DNA of 64,000 nt from Pseudomonas fluorescens (GCF_902497775.2 NZ_OZ024668.1:2813826-2877825); one strand, 5' to 3'; positions 45,181 through 55,317 are shown, counted from the stretch's first letter. Program-made: numbers and translations. Notes: a model not told the origin generated them from the sequence alone.

Positions 45181-45852
45181 GTGACCGTACCCCGCCTCAA
45201 TGCCCCGGACCTGGGCAACACGCCTTCGACTTCGGAAATCATCACCCGTCACCTGCGCGATGCGATCATTGCCGGGCACTTCGCCGAAGACGAACCGATC
45301 CGCCAGGACGATATCGCCCGCCAGTTCAACGTCAGCAAGATCCCCGTGCGCGAGGCGCTCAAGCGCCTGGAGGCCGAAGGCCTGGTGATGTTCCAGCGCA
45401 ATCGCGGGGCGATGGTCACGCGCATGTCCGAATCAGAGCTGGCGCAGATGTTCGAAGTGCGCATGCTGCTCGAAGACAAGGCCCTGCGCCTGGCCATCCC
45501 GAACATGACCGAAGCGACCTTCGCCCGCGCCGAACGCATCTGCCAGGAGTTCGTCGGCGAGAACGACGTCGGCCGTTGGGCCGAGCTTAACTGGGAGTTG
45601 CACGCCTGCCTGTACGAACCGGCGCAGCGACCCTTCCTGGTCAATATGATCCGCTCGGTGAACGACAAGCTGGAGCGCTACCTGCGCATGCAGATGAGCC
45701 TGTCGGCAGGTAAGGATCGCGCCGATCACGAACACCGCGACATCCTCGACGCCTGCCGGGCCAAGGATGTCGAGCTGGCGGTCAGGCTGCTCGACGAACA
45801 CATCGCCGGCGTCTGCAAGACCCTCTTCGAGCACCTGCCTCCCACCAAATAA
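45181..45852 (+). CDS. GntR-family regulator, FCD type
   Basis: A 223-residue GntR regulator. Its winged helix is at ~18-80 ([53 protein letters not shown]), followed by an FCD ligand domain ([45 protein letters not shown]). GTG start with only weak ribosome-site support. It stands immediately upstream of the hydroxyproline island, and a GTATAC dyad precedes it, so it is the best candidate for the repressor acting at 50599 and 56521. Confidence 0.84.
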   Translation: MTVPRLNAPDLGNTPSTSEIITRHLRDAIIAGHFAEDEPIRQDDIARQFNVSKIPVREALKRLEAEGLVMFQRNRGAMVTRMSESELAQMFEVRMLLEDKALRLAIPNMTEATFARAERICQEFVGENDVGRWAELNWELHACLYEPAQRPFLVNMIRSVNDKLERYLRMQMSLSAGKDRADHEHRDILDACRAKDVELAVRLLDEHIAGVCKTLFEHLPPTK

Positions 45853-45866
45853 TGGCAACCTGGTGG

Positions 45867-45979
45867 ACCTGTGGGAGCGGGCTTGCCCCGCGATCGAGCG
45901 CGAAGCGCTCGCCATCCAGGCGCCAGCTGTTGTGTTGGATGGACTGGCCTCTTCGCGGGGCAAGCCCGCTCCTACAGGT
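45867..45979. repeat. REP pair (REPIN-like)
   Basis: Two 27-bp REP arms (45867-45893 and 45953-45979) match in inverted orientation with one mismatch, around a ~60-base loop containing a small GAGCGC-GAA-GCGCTC hairpin. This is the two-REP arrangement of mobile REPINs. The rest of the gap to 46087 shows nothing else. Confidence 0.75.
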
Positions 45980-46087
45980 TCCGCCGCTGTGCCGATTTCG
46001 TCATGGGCGTGGCGTAAAGGCATCAAGCCTGCGCACTGGGGGACACGCCACTCTGTCGTTCACTTCCCTGAACGGACGCGGCCTCCC

Positions 46088-47020
46088 ATGAAACGCATTA
46101 CCGTGATCGACTCGCATACCGGCGGCGAACCGACCCGCCTGGTCACCGACGGCTTCCCTGAACTGGGCAACGGCAGCATGGCTCAGCGCCGCCAGCGCCT
46201 TGCCGAGGAGCACGATCAATGGCGCACGGCCTGCATGCTGGAGCCGCGCGGCAGCGATGTACTGGTCGGCGCGCTGCTGTGCCAACCGGTGGACCCGAGC
46301 GCCTGCGCCGGGGTGATCTTCTTCAACAACAGCGGTTACCTGGGCATGTGCGGCCACGGCACCATTGGCCTGGTGGTGTCGCTGGCCCACCTTGGGCGGA
46401 TCGGGCCGGGCGTGCACCGCATCGAAACCCCGGTCGGCACCGTGCAGGCGACCCTGCACGAGGATCACTCGGTCAGTGTGCGCAACGTGCCGGCCTACCG
46501 TTACCGCAAGGACCTGGCGCTGGACGTGCAGGGCTTAGGCCGGGTGGTGGGCGATGTGGCCTGGGGCGGCAACTGGTTCTTTTTGATCGCCGACCACGGC
46601 CAGCAGGTCGCCGGTGACAACATCGAGGCGCTGACCGCCTACACCTACGCCGTGCAGCAAGCCTTGGAGGATCAGGGCATCCGTGGCGAGGACGGTGGCC
46701 TGATCGACCATATCGAACTGTTCGCCGACGACCCCGACGCCGACAGCCGCAACTTCGTGCTCTGTCCCGGCAAGGCCTACGACCGCTCGCCCTGCGGCAC
46801 CGGCACCAGCGCCAAGCTCGCCTGCCTTGCCGCCGACGGCAAGCTGCAGCCGGGTCAGCACTGGCGCCAGGCCAGCGTGATCGGCAGCACCTTCGAGGGC
46901 TCGTTCGAAGCCGACGGCGAGCGGATCATCCCGACCATTCGCGGCCGTGCGCACATCAGCGCCGAAGCCACGCTCATTCTGCAGGAAGACGACCCGTTCG
47001 CCTGGGGCATTCGCCCGTGA
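46088..47020 (+). CDS. lhpA: 4-Hydroxyproline 2-epimerase
   Basis: A 310-residue member of the proline racemase family. Both catalytic cysteines are present: C88 in MCGHGTIG and C236 in [11 protein letters not shown], positions that match the P. putida enzyme. It converts trans-4-hydroxy-L-proline to cis-4-hydroxy-D-proline, the first step of the pathway. It starts at ATG 46088 and overlaps lhpB by four bases (GTGA). The three following genes encode the D-hydroxyproline dehydrogenase, which supports this call over proline racemase. Confidence 0.92.
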   Translation: MKRITVIDSHTGGEPTRLVTDGFPELGNGSMAQRRQRLAEEHDQWRTACMLEPRGSDVLVGALLCQPVDPSACAGVIFFNNSGYLGMCGHGTIGLVVSLAHLGRIGPGVHRIETPVGTVQATLHEDHSVSVRNVPAYRYRKDLALDVQGLGRVVGDVAWGGNWFFLIADHGQQVAGDNIEALTAYTYAVQQALEDQGIRGEDGGLIDHIELFADDPDADSRNFVLCPGKAYDRSPCGTGTSAKLACLAADGKLQPGQHWRQASVIGSTFEGSFEADGERIIPTIRGRAHISAEATLILQEDDPFAWGIRP

Positions 47021-48132
47021 GCGGCGCTGCCGTGGCCGATGTAATCGTGATCGGTGCCGGTATCATCGGCGCGGCCTGCGCCCAGGCGCTGGCCGCCCGT
47101 GGCTTGCGTGTATTGGTGCTGGACGCCGGGCTGCATGGCGCCACCGCCGCCGGCATGGGCCACCTGCTGGTGCTCGACGACAACCCTGCGGAACTGGCAC
47201 TGAGCCAATATTCGCTGCAACGCTGGCGCGAACTGGCGCCGCAATTGCCAGAGGCCTGCGCCTACCGCAGCAACGGCACGCTGTGGCTGGCGGCCAACGG
47301 CGAAGAAATGGCCGTGGCCGAACACAAATTCAACCTACTGCAAGCACAGGGTGTGACCTGCGAGCTGGTCGCCGGACGCGCCTTGCGCCAGCGCGAACCG
47401 GCCCTGCGCGAGGGGCTCGAAGGCGGCTTGCTGATCAACGGCGACGGCATCCTCTACGCCCCGGCCACTGCCGGCTGGATGCTGCAATCGCCAGGGATCG
47501 AGCAGCGTCGGGCGCGGGTCAGCGCAGTGCAAGGCAAGCGCGTGCGGCTGGACAATGGCCAGTGGCTGAGCGCCGAAGCCGTGGTGCTGGCCAACGGCAT
47601 CCAGGCCGTTGACCTGTGCCCGGAGCTGCCCATCGAGCCGAAGAAAGGCCACCTGCTGATCACCGACCGCTACCCCGGCACCGTCACCCACACCCTGGTA
47701 GAGCTGGGCTACGTGACCAGCGCGCACACTGCCAGTGGCCCGTCCACCGCCTGCAACATCCAGCCGCGCCCGACCGGTCAGCTGTTCATCGGCGCCTCGC
47801 GCCAGTTCGGCACCACCGACCCAGCCGTGGAAGGCTGGATGCTCGCGCGCATGCTCAAGCGCGCGACCGAGTACATGCCGGACCTGGCCAACCTCAACGG
47901 CATCCGCGCCTGGACCGGCTTTCGCGCCGCCAGCCCCGACGGCCTGCCGCTGGTGGGCCGCCATCCGCAGCAGGACGGCCTGTGGCTGGCGGTCGGCCAC
48001 GAAGGGTTGGGGGTCACCACCGCGCCGGCAACTGCCGACCTCTTGAGCGCCCAACTGTTCGACGAAACGCCGCCGCTGGCGGCCATCCCCTACCTGCCAG
48101 ATCGCTTCCTCGGAGCACTCGCCCATGCCTGA
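47017..48132 (+). CDS. lhpB: D-hydroxyproline dehydrogenase, FAD (DAO-type) subunit
   Basis: A 371-residue D-amino-acid-oxidase-fold flavoprotein. [28 protein letters not shown] forms the dinucleotide site, and [38 protein letters not shown] is the C-terminal FAD contact. It is the substrate-oxidising subunit for cis-4-hydroxy-D-proline, working with the LhpF and LhpE proteins. GTG start overlapping the lhpA stop; it overlaps lhpF by 8 bp. Confidence 0.88.
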   Translation: MSGAAVADVIVIGAGIIGAACAQALAARGLRVLVLDAGLHGATAAGMGHLLVLDDNPAELALSQYSLQRWRELAPQLPEACAYRSNGTLWLAANGEEMAVAEHKFNLLQAQGVTCELVAGRALRQREPALREGLEGGLLINGDGILYAPATAGWMLQSPGIEQRRARVSAVQGKRVRLDNGQWLSAEAVVLANGIQAVDLCPELPIEPKKGHLLITDRYPGTVTHTLVELGYVTSAHTASGPSTACNIQPRPTGQLFIGASRQFGTTDPAVEGWMLARMLKRATEYMPDLANLNGIRAWTGFRAASPDGLPLVGRHPQQDGLWLAVGHEGLGVTTAPATADLLSAQLFDETPPLAAIPYLPDRFLGALAHA

Positions 48133-48361
48133 CCTGACCCTCGATGGCCGCCCGCTGCACGTGGCCGACGGCACCAGTGTGGCCGCCGCCCTGGCCCTGG
48201 GTGGCGATGGCTGCGCGCGCACCTCGGTCAGCGGCCACCGCCGTGCACCGCTGTGCGGCATGGGCATTTGCCAGGAATGCCGGGTGACCATCGACGGCCG
48301 TCGACGCCTGGCCTGCCAGACCCAGTGCCGCGACGGCATGCAGGTGGAGACCCACGCATGA
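48125..48361 (+). CDS. lhpF: D-hydroxyproline dehydrogenase, small [2Fe-2S] subunit
   Basis: A 78-residue 2Fe-2S protein of the SoxD/HcnA type. The cysteine pattern CGMGICQEC...C is clear (APLCGMGICQECRVTIDGRRRLACQTQCRDGM). It is the gamma subunit that joins the two flavin subunits. It overlaps both neighbours (8 bp and 4 bp), an arrangement typical of heterotrimeric hydroxyproline or cyanide-producing dehydrogenases. Confidence 0.87.
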   Translation: MPDLTLDGRPLHVADGTSVAAALALGGDGCARTSVSGHRRAPLCGMGICQECRVTIDGRRRLACQTQCRDGMQVETHA

Positions 48362-49614
48362 ACGAACAGACCAACCTGCTGATCATTGGCGCCGGCCCCG
48401 CCGGGCTGGCTGCGGCACTGGCCGCTGCGCCCCGGGCCGCGCGCATCGTGCTGCTCGACGACAACCCGTTGCCGGGCGGGCAGATCTGGCGCGACGGGCC
48501 CCAGGCCAAGGTGCCCGCCCAGGCGCGCCGGCTGCGCGAGCAGGTGCTGGCCTGCACCAATGTGCACTGGCACAGCGGCACACGGGTGATCGCCAACCCC
48601 GGCCCGAATACCTTGCTGGTGGAGAACGCCGAGCGCGGCTGGCAGATCCACTACGAGCGCTTGATCCTCTGTACCGGCGCCCGCGAGCTGCTGCTGCCGT
48701 TCCCCGGCTGGACGCTGTCTGGGGTGAGCGGTGCCGGTGGCTTGCAGGCGCTGATCAAGGGCGGCATGCCGGTGCGCGATGAGCGCATCGTCATCGCCGG
48801 CAGCGGCCCTTTGCTGCTGGCCAGCGCTGCCACCGCCAGAGAACACGGCGCCCGGGTCCTGCGCATTGCTGAACAAGCTTCGCGCGCGGCCGTCGCAGGC
48901 TTTGCCGCGCAGTTGCCGCGCTGGCCGCACAAGCTGCTGCAATCGATCGGTCTGTTCGACCGCCAGTACCGCACCGCCAGCCATGTCCTGGCCGCACTGG
49001 GCACTGACCGGCTCGAAGGCGTGCGCCTGCGTCAGCAGGGCCAGGTGGTGGAAATTGCCTGCGATCGACTGGCCTGCGGCTTCGGCCTGATCCCCAACAT
49101 CCAGCTGGGCCAGGCCCTGGGCTGCGCCGTGCAGCAGCAGGCGATTACCGTGGACGCCTGGCAGGCGACCTCGCAGCCCGGCGTCTACGCGGCAGGCGAA
49201 TGCACAGGTTTTGGCGGCAGCGAGCGGGCCTTGGTCGAAGGTGCTATTGCCGGAAATGCTGCGACCGGCAACAGCCAGGCGGCGCAGCGGCTGTGGCGCC
49301 GGCGCGCCCGCTGGCACGCGTTTGCCAGGGCGCTGCATAACGCCTTCGCCCTGGACCCTGCGCTAAAATCGCTGGCCGCTGCCGACACCCTGGTGTGCCG
49401 CTGCGAAGACGTCCCCTATGCCGCCCTCACCGGGCATAGCGACTGGCGCCAGGCCAAGCTCGCCAGCCGTTGCGGCATGGGCGCCTGCCAGGGCCGGGTG
49501 TGCGGCGCGGCCACGCAGTACCTGTTCGGCTGGCAACCCTCGGCGCCACGCCCGCCGTTCAGCCCGGCGCGCATCGACACCCTGCTGTGCCTTGAGCAAA
49601 CCAGCGACGCTTGA
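48358..49614 (+). CDS. lhpE: D-hydroxyproline dehydrogenase, large flavin/Fe-S subunit
   Basis: A 418-residue subunit. An N-terminal FAD domain (LLIIGAGPAGLAAALAAA) is followed by a second dinucleotide motif (RIVIAGSGPLLLASAATARE) and a C-terminal BFD-like [2Fe-2S] domain with CRCEDVPYAAL and CGMGACQGRVCG. It accepts electrons from LhpB for transfer to the respiratory chain. The start at 48358 overlaps the lhpF stop by four bases. Confidence 0.88.
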   Translation: MNEQTNLLIIGAGPAGLAAALAAAPRAARIVLLDDNPLPGGQIWRDGPQAKVPAQARRLREQVLACTNVHWHSGTRVIANPGPNTLLVENAERGWQIHYERLILCTGARELLLPFPGWTLSGVSGAGGLQALIKGGMPVRDERIVIAGSGPLLLASAATAREHGARVLRIAEQASRAAVAGFAAQLPRWPHKLLQSIGLFDRQYRTASHVLAALGTDRLEGVRLRQQGQVVEIACDRLACGFGLIPNIQLGQALGCAVQQQAITVDAWQATSQPGVYAAGECTGFGGSERALVEGAIAGNAATGNSQAAQRLWRRRARWHAFARALHNAFALDPALKSLAAADTLVCRCEDVPYAALTGHSDWRQAKLASRCGMGACQGRVCGAATQYLFGWQPSAPRPPFSPARIDTLLCLEQTSDA

Positions 49615-49670
49615 GATAAATACCGGGGGCGCTCTATGATCCCGACGATCGCCCCCGGAACGTCAGCGCC

Positions 49671-50420
49671 ATGCACGCCACGCTCAACCACTTCGCGCCC
49701 TGCGACCTGCCGACCCTGCTCAGCAACCTGCAGCCCATCGCGCCGCTGCTCGACACGCTCAACGATGTGGTGTTCTTCATCAAGGACCGCCAGGCGCGCT
49801 ACGCCTTCGTCAACCAGACCCTGGCCCGGCGCTGCGGGCGCAAGCACCGCGAAGAGCTGCTCGGGCTCACCGCCGAGCACGTATTCCCCGCCCGCTTCGG
49901 CCCGCTCTACACCGAGCAGGACCGCCGCGTGCTCAGCAGCGGCCGGGAACTGACCGACCAGCTCGAGCTGCACCTTTACTACGGCAACCAGCCCATCTGG
50001 TGCCTGACCCACAAACGTGCGCTCAAAGACGCCGAGGGCAATATTGTCGGGCTCGCCGGTATTTCCCGCGACCTGCAATTGCCCCAGTCCAACCACCCGG
50101 CGTTCCACAAGCTTGCCGCGGTCGACGCGCATATCCGCGCCCACTTCACCCGCCCTGTCAGCCTCGCCGAACTGACTGCTATTGCAGGCCTCTCGATAGC
50201 GCAACTGGAACGCCACTGCAAACGCATCTTCCAACTCACGCCGCGGCAGATGATCCACAAGGCGCGGCTGGAAGAAGCCTCGCGCCTGCTGCAAGACCTT
50301 GACCTGCCCATCACCGACATCGCCCTGCGCTGCGGTTACACCGACCACAGTGCCTTCAGCCGGCAGTTTCGCGCCCTCACCGGGCTTTCACCGAGCCAGT
50401 ACCGCGACAGCCAGCGCTGA
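49671..50420 (+). CDS. AraC-family regulator with PAS domain, hydroxyproline cluster
   Basis: A 249-residue regulator. A PAS domain (~22-135: DVVFFIKDRQARYAFVNQTLARRCG, GIVGLAGISRDL-like end) precedes an AraC DNA-binding domain (VSLAELTAIAGLSIAQLERHCKRIF, ITDIALRCGYTDHSAFSRQFRALTG). This layout matches the hydroxyproline activator LhpR. It begins 56 bp after lhpE and ends 242 bp before the binding-protein gene. It may sense a pathway intermediate and act on either side. Confidence 0.83.
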   Translation: MHATLNHFAPCDLPTLLSNLQPIAPLLDTLNDVVFFIKDRQARYAFVNQTLARRCGRKHREELLGLTAEHVFPARFGPLYTEQDRRVLSSGRELTDQLELHLYYGNQPIWCLTHKRALKDAEGNIVGLAGISRDLQLPQSNHPAFHKLAAVDAHIRAHFTRPVSLAELTAIAGLSIAQLERHCKRIFQLTPRQMIHKARLEEASRLLQDLDLPITDIALRCGYTDHSAFSRQFRALTGLSPSQYRDSQR

Positions 50421-50598
50421 GTGTTCCTTTAGCGGGCGCCGCGCGCCAGCAGTGCTCCGATATGTAACACCTGCGTAGCGCCCGTTGAGTTGCGGTGAAA
50501 CCACCGACAACACCCCGCCTTTGCTGCAGGCGCCCTAGCGCACGGGCCGCAGGATTATTCCTACACCCACAATAAAACAGGCACGGCCATTGCACTAA

Positions 50599-50631
50599 AA
50601 AATATCGTATACGAAATCTCCAATACGATAT
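50599..50631. promoter_or_regulatory. GTATAC-type operator before the ABC/AcnX operon
   Basis: The 19-mer AAAATATCGTATACGAAAT (50599-50617) occurs again, identical, at 56521-56539. An extra half-site, ATACGATAT (50623-50631), is the inverse of ATATCGTAT (50602-50610). It lies ~32 bp before the ATG of the binding-protein gene. The rest of the 242-bp gap (from 50421) holds no other recognised feature. Confidence 0.8.
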
Positions 50632-50662
50632 CTAACAGCACTTATCCGACCACGAGGCACCT

Positions 50663-51481
50663 ATGAAAAACCGCACATTTGCCGTAGCCCTCGGCGCTGT
50701 TCTCAGTACCGCCTGCATTGCCAACGCCCAGGCCGACAAGCTCGACGACATCATCGGCTCCGGCAAGCTGCGCTGCGCCGTGACCCTGGACTTCCCGCCC
50801 ATGGGCTTTCGCGATGAAGCCAACAAACCCGCCGGCTTCGACGTGGACTACTGCAGCGACCTGGCGAAGGTGCTGGGGGTCGAGCCAGAAGTGGTCGAAA
50901 CACCCTTCCCCGACCGCATCCCGGCCCTGGTCTCCGGCCGCGCCGACGTGATCGTGGCATCCACCTCCGACACCCTTGAGCGGGCCAAGACCGTCGGCCT
51001 TACCGTGCCCTACTTCGCCTTCCAGATGGTGGTACTGACCCGCGACAACACCGGCATCAACAGCTTCGACGACCTCAAGGGCAAAGCACTGGGCAACACC
51101 AGCGGCACCTATGAAGCCATCGCCCTGGAAAAAGACGTGAAGAGCTGGGGCAGCGGCACCTTCCGCGCCTACCAGTCGCAGAACGACACCCTGCTGGCGG
51201 TCGCCCAGGGGCACATCGACGCCACCGTGGTCACCAACACCGTCGCCGCGGCCACCCTCAAGTCCGGCAAGTACAAGAACCTCAAGGTCGCCGGCAACGC
51301 CCCCTACGTGATCGATTACGTGTCGCTGGGCGCCAAGCGCAATGAATACGGCCTGCTGCGCTACCTGGACCTGTTCGTCAACCAGCAGGTACGCACCGGG
51401 CGCTACAAGGAGCTGTTCACCAAGTGGGTGGGCACTGAAATCGCCCCGACCGACCTGACCGTGCCACAGGTCTACTACTGA
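50663..51481 (+). CDS. ABC transporter substrate-binding protein (SBP_bac_3 family)
   Basis: A 272-residue periplasmic binding protein with a signal peptide (KNRTFAVALGAVLSTACIANAQA) and SBP3 motifs (GKLRCAVTLDFPPMGFRDEANKPAGFDVDYCSDLAKVLG, GRADVIVASTSDTLERAK). It belongs with the two permeases and ATPase encoded at 53.3-55.3 kb. The likely ligands are hydroxyprolines or similar imino acids, because the operon also carries the aconitase-X gene. GAGG lies five bases before the ATG. Confidence 0.86.
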   Translation: MKNRTFAVALGAVLSTACIANAQADKLDDIIGSGKLRCAVTLDFPPMGFRDEANKPAGFDVDYCSDLAKVLGVEPEVVETPFPDRIPALVSGRADVIVASTSDTLERAKTVGLTVPYFAFQMVVLTRDNTGINSFDDLKGKALGNTSGTYEAIALEKDVKSWGSGTFRAYQSQNDTLLAVAQGHIDATVVTNTVAAATLKSGKYKNLKVAGNAPYVIDYVSLGAKRNEYGLLRYLDLFVNQQVRTGRYKELFTKWVGTEIAPTDLTVPQVYY

Positions 51482-51491
51482 GGTGGGCAGC

Positions 51492-53273
51492 ATGACCAGC
51501 ACACCCATCCCCCTGACCGGGCGCAGCCTGGTCGAGGGCGCGGCCCAGGGCCCCTTGCTGTTCGCCGATACCGGGCTGAGCTTCTGGGGTGGGGTTGACC
51601 CCGCCAGCGGCGAAGTCATCGACCATCATCATCCACTGAGCGGCCAGTGCATCGCCGGGCGCGTACTGGCGATTCCCAGCGGGCGCGGCTCGTGCACCGG
51701 CAGCAGCGTGATGATGGAACTGATCAGCAACGGCCACGCCCCGGCGGCGCTGGTGCTGGCCGAAGCCGACGAGATCCTCACCCTCGGCGTGCTGGTCGCG
51801 CAGACGTTGTTCCAACGCTCCCTGCCGGTGCTGTGCATCGGCAAGGAGGCCTTCGCCAACTTGCGTGGTGCAGGCTGGGCGCGGGTCGAAGGCGAGCGCC
51901 TGAGCCTGTATGCCCGGGCACCCACCGATCACTGGCAGGCCGCGCCTTTTAACCAGGGCGCCCGGCCGTTTAGCACGGGTCTGAAGCTGCAAGCACAGGA
52001 CCAGGCGCTGCTCGACGGCAGCCACGGCAAGGCTGCGCAGATGGCCATGCAGATCGTCCTGCGCATGGCCGAGCTGCAAGGCGCCGAGCAGTTGCTGGAC
52101 GTGACCCAGGCGCATATCGACGGCTGCATCTACACCGGCCCCGCCAGCCTCGGTTTCGCCGAACGACTGCTGCGCTGGGGCGCGAAGGTGCGGGTGCCGA
52201 CCACGCTCAATGCCATCTCGGTCGACCAGCGCCGCTGGCGCGAGCTGGGCATCGACCCGGCACTGGGCGAACCGGCCAGCGCCCTGGGCGATGCCTATAT
52301 GGCCATGGGTGCGCAGATGAGCTTCACCTGCGCGCCTTACCTGCTCGACAGCGCGCCGACCCAGGGCGAACAGATCGTCTGGGCTGAATCCAACGCCGTG
52401 GTCTTCGCCAACAGCGTGCTGGGTGCGCGCACCCTCAAGTACCCCGACTACCTCGATATCTGCATCGCCCTGACCGGCCGCGCGCCACGCATCGGCTGTC
52501 ACCTGGACAGCCAGCGCAAGGCGCAGTTGCTGGTGCAGGTGCCGGCGCTGCAGCCGCTGGACGACAGCTTCTACCCCCTGCTCGGCTATCACATCGGCGC
52601 CCTGGCCGGCTCGCGGATCCCCCTGGTATACGGGCTGGAACAGGCGCAGCCGAGCCTGGACGACCTCAAGGCCTTCGGCGCCGCCTTTGCCACCACCTCG
52701 GCCGCGCCGCTGTTTCATATCGCCGGGGTCACTCCCGAAGCCCTGGACCCGGCGCAGGTCCTCGAACCCGGCGCCAGCCTGACCAGCGAGCATATTGAAC
52801 TGCACAACTTGCTGCACAGCTGGCGCGCGCTCAACAGTGCCCACGAGCCTCAGGTGGATGTGGTGTCGCTGGGCAACCCGCACTTTTCCTTCAGCGAATT
52901 CGCGGCGCTCGCACAGCTGTGCCAGGGTCGGCGCAAGCACCCCGAGGTGGTCGTGGCCATCACCTGCGGTCGCGCGGTGCTCGAACAAGCCCGCGCCGCC
53001 GGGTTGATCGCCGGGCTTGAACGCTTCGGCGTCACCCTGGTGACCGACACCTGCTGGTGCATGCTCGGTGAGCCGGTGATCCCGCCAGCGGCGCGCACGC
53101 TGATGACCAATTCCGGCAAATATGCCCACTACGGACCGGGCCTGGCCGGTCGCCCGGTGCATTTCGCCAGCCTCGCCGAATGCGTCGAGTCGGCCTGCAG
53201 CGGCCAGGCCAGTGGCCACTTGCCGGCCTGGCTGCAACCTGCCGGGTGCACGGAGGGCCGCGCGCATGTTTGA
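51492..53273 (+). CDS. Fused aconitase X (AcnX type I), probable cis-3-hydroxy-L-proline dehydratase
   Basis: A 593-residue fusion of the small swivel part (DUF126, ~1-150: GRGSCTGSSVMMELISNGHAPAALVLAEADEILTLG) and the large catalytic part (DUF521, ~160-590: IDGCIYTGPASLGFAE, VVFANSVLGARTLKYPDYLDICIALTGR, TDTCWCMLGEPV). Bacterial fused AcnX proteins are known to dehydrate cis-3-hydroxy-L-proline to pyrroline-2-carboxylate. It is inserted between the binding-protein and permease genes of an ABC importer, which implies the importer brings in the same substrate. ATG 51492 follows GAGGTG; it overlaps the next gene by 8 bp. Confidence 0.85.
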   Translation: MTSTPIPLTGRSLVEGAAQGPLLFADTGLSFWGGVDPASGEVIDHHHPLSGQCIAGRVLAIPSGRGSCTGSSVMMELISNGHAPAALVLAEADEILTLGVLVAQTLFQRSLPVLCIGKEAFANLRGAGWARVEGERLSLYARAPTDHWQAAPFNQGARPFSTGLKLQAQDQALLDGSHGKAAQMAMQIVLRMAELQGAEQLLDVTQAHIDGCIYTGPASLGFAERLLRWGAKVRVPTTLNAISVDQRRWRELGIDPALGEPASALGDAYMAMGAQMSFTCAPYLLDSAPTQGEQIVWAESNAVVFANSVLGARTLKYPDYLDICIALTGRAPRIGCHLDSQRKAQLLVQVPALQPLDDSFYPLLGYHIGALAGSRIPLVYGLEQAQPSLDDLKAFGAAFATTSAAPLFHIAGVTPEALDPAQVLEPGASLTSEHIELHNLLHSWRALNSAHEPQVDVVSLGNPHFSFSEFAALAQLCQGRRKHPEVVVAITCGRAVLEQARAAGLIAGLERFGVTLVTDTCWCMLGEPVIPPAARTLMTNSGKYAHYGPGLAGRPVHFASLAECVESACSGQASGHLPAWLQPAGCTEGRAHV

Positions 53274-53937
53274 CTTTGACTACACCTTCCAGTGGCGCTC
53301 GGCCCTGCGCGCGCTGCCCGACATGCTGGCCGGTGCCTGGGTGACCTTCGAGACCGCCGCACTGTCGATGATCTTCGGGGTGCTGATCGCCCTGGCCCTG
53401 ACCGTGATGCGCGAAGGCAAGCAGCCGCTGCTGCGCGGCGTTGCCAATGGCTGGGTGTCGATTGCGCGCAACACGCCGTCGCTGTTCCAGATCTACATCC
53501 TGTACTTCGGCCTGGGCTCGCTGGGGCTGCACGTCAGTTCCTGGATCGCCCTGCTGGCCGGGATCACCTTCAACAACGCCGGGTACCTGGCGGAGAACTT
53601 TCGCGGCGGCCTCAAGGCCGTGCCGACCACGCAAATGCGGGCGGCGCGCTCGCTGGGCATGAGCGCCTTTCAGACCTACCGGATGATCGTCATCCCGCAA
53701 CTGTTGCGGGTGGTGTTCTACCCCTTGACCAACCAGATGGTCTGGGCAGTGCTGATGACGTCGCTGGGGGTGATCGTGGGCCTGAACAACGACCTGACCG
53801 GCGTGACCCAGGACTACAACGTCAAGACCTTCCGCACCTTCGAATACTTCGCCCTGGCGGCGGCGCTGTACTACGTGATTGCCAAGGCAATCGTCGCGCT
53901 GGCCCGGCTGATGGCCTGGCGGCTGTTCCGTTACTGA
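53266..53937 (+). CDS. Amino-acid ABC transporter permease (HisM/GltK type)
   Basis: A 223-residue inner-membrane permease of the polar amino-acid family, with five hydrophobic segments. The conserved loop EAA-like region is NNAGYLAENFRGGLKAVPTTQMRAARSLGMSAFQTYRMIVIPQ. The start overlaps the AcnX stop by 8 bp. It pairs with the next permease. Confidence 0.87.
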   Translation: MFDFDYTFQWRSALRALPDMLAGAWVTFETAALSMIFGVLIALALTVMREGKQPLLRGVANGWVSIARNTPSLFQIYILYFGLGSLGLHVSSWIALLAGITFNNAGYLAENFRGGLKAVPTTQMRAARSLGMSAFQTYRMIVIPQLLRVVFYPLTNQMVWAVLMTSLGVIVGLNNDLTGVTQDYNVKTFRTFEYFALAAALYYVIAKAIVALARLMAWRLFRY

Positions 53938-53947
53938 GGAGCTCGGC

Positions 53948-54598
53948 ATGTTTTCCACCGGTTTTACCTGGAACGACTTGGTGTTCCTGCTCGACGGGGC
54001 GCGCATCACCTTGCAGCTGACCTTCTGGGCCATCCTGCTGGGCACTTTCGCCGGGCTGCTGTTCGGCCTGGCCCGGGCCCTGTGGCCACGGCTGAGCCTG
54101 CCGCTGGCGTGGGTGCTGGATGTGTTTCGCAGCGTGCCGCTGCTGATCCAGTTCGTGCTGTTCAACTCGTTCAAGAGCATCGTCGGCCTCGACATCAGCG
54201 CCTTCAGCGTCGGCTGCATCGTGCTGGGGGTCTACACCGCCGCGTACTTCACCGAGATCGTCCGTGGCGGCGTCCTGGCGGTGTCGCTGAGCGTGCGCCG
54301 GGCCAGCCGCTCGCTGGGCATGAGCTACCTGCAGGACCTGCGCTGGATCGTCCTGCCGATGGCCACCCGGGTGGCGTTTCCCGGCTGGCTGAACCTGGTG
54401 CTGGGGGTGATGAAAGACACGGCGCTGGTGATGTGGATCGGCATCGTCGAACTGCTGCGCGCCTCGCAGACCATCGTTACGCGGATTCAGGAACCCCTGC
54501 TGGTGCTGTGCATCGCAGGCCTCATCTACTACGTCATGAGCCTGGTGGTTGCCCGCCTGGGCGCCCGTCTGGAAAGAAGGTGGCAGGAAAATGATTGA
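53948..54598 (+). CDS. Amino-acid ABC transporter permease, second subunit
   Basis: A 216-residue permease of the same family. The EAA-like loop is YFTEIVRGGVLAVSLSVRRASRSLGMSYLQDLRWIVLPM. GAGGAGC precedes its ATG. Its 3' end overlaps the ATPase gene by 8 bp, so all subunits are made together. Confidence 0.87.
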   Translation: MFSTGFTWNDLVFLLDGARITLQLTFWAILLGTFAGLLFGLARALWPRLSLPLAWVLDVFRSVPLLIQFVLFNSFKSIVGLDISAFSVGCIVLGVYTAAYFTEIVRGGVLAVSLSVRRASRSLGMSYLQDLRWIVLPMATRVAFPGWLNLVLGVMKDTALVMWIGIVELLRASQTIVTRIQEPLLVLCIAGLIYYVMSLVVARLGARLERRWQEND

Positions 54599-55313
54599 GA
54601 TCGAGAACGTACACAAATCCTTCGGCGACCTGGAAGTGGTCAAGGGCGTGAGCCTGACCGTGAACAAGGGCGAAGTGGTGTCGATCATCGGCGGCTCGGG
54701 CTCGGGCAAGTCGACCTTGCTGATGTGCATCAACGGCCTGGAACCGATCCAGAAAGGCAACATCCGCGTCGACGGCGTCGAGGTCCACCACCGGGCCACC
54801 GACCTCAACCGCCTGCGCCAGAAGATCGGCATTGTCTTCCAGCAGTGGAATGCCTTCCCGCACCTGACGGTGCTGGAAAACGTCATGCTCGCGCCGCGCA
54901 AGGTGCTCGGCAAAGACAAGCACGATGCCGAAGCGCTGGCCGTCAAGCAACTGACCCACGTGGGCCTGGGCGACAAGCTCAAGACCTTCCCCGGCAAGCT
55001 CTCGGGCGGGCAGCAGCAACGCATGGCAATTGCCCGGGCGCTGGCCATGTCGCCGGACTACATGCTGTTCGACGAGGCCACCTCGGCGCTCGACCCGCAG
55101 CTGGTGGGCGAGGTGCTCGACACCATGCGCATGCTCGCCGAGGACGGCATGACCATGGTCCTGGTGACCCACGAGATACGTTTTGCCCGGGATGTGTCGG
55201 ACCGGGTGGCGTTCTTCCGTAACGGCCTGGTGCACGAAATCGGCTCGCCGGACCAGGTGATCGGCAACCCGTTGCAACCGGAGACGGCGGCGTTCTTGAA
55301 GTCGGTGAAATAG
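54591..55313 (+). CDS. Amino-acid ABC transporter ATP-binding protein (GlnQ type)
   Basis: A 240-residue ATPase with Walker A GGSGSGKST, Q-loop QQWNAFPHLTV, signature LSGGQQQRMAIARALA and Walker B MLFDEATSALDP. It energises the importer with the two permeases and binding protein. The start is ATG 54591, inside the end of the second permease gene. A REP palindrome follows its stop and probably ends the operon. Confidence 0.9.
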   Translation: MIEIENVHKSFGDLEVVKGVSLTVNKGEVVSIIGGSGSGKSTLLMCINGLEPIQKGNIRVDGVEVHHRATDLNRLRQKIGIVFQQWNAFPHLTVLENVMLAPRKVLGKDKHDAEALAVKQLTHVGLGDKLKTFPGKLSGGQQQRMAIARALAMSPDYMLFDEATSALDPQLVGEVLDTMRMLAEDGMTMVLVTHEIRFARDVSDRVAFFRNGLVHEIGSPDQVIGNPLQPETAAFLKSVK

Positions 55314-55317
55314 AAGC

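Noticed and set aside
45867..45979. CRISPR-like spaced repeats
   Set aside because: There are only two copies, in inverted orientation; they match the REP family seen elsewhere in the window. No array or cas gene is present.
47335..49338. 667-codon open frame opposite lhpB-lhpE
   Set aside because: Antisense to three overlapping, well-defined subunit genes; no start signal or family.
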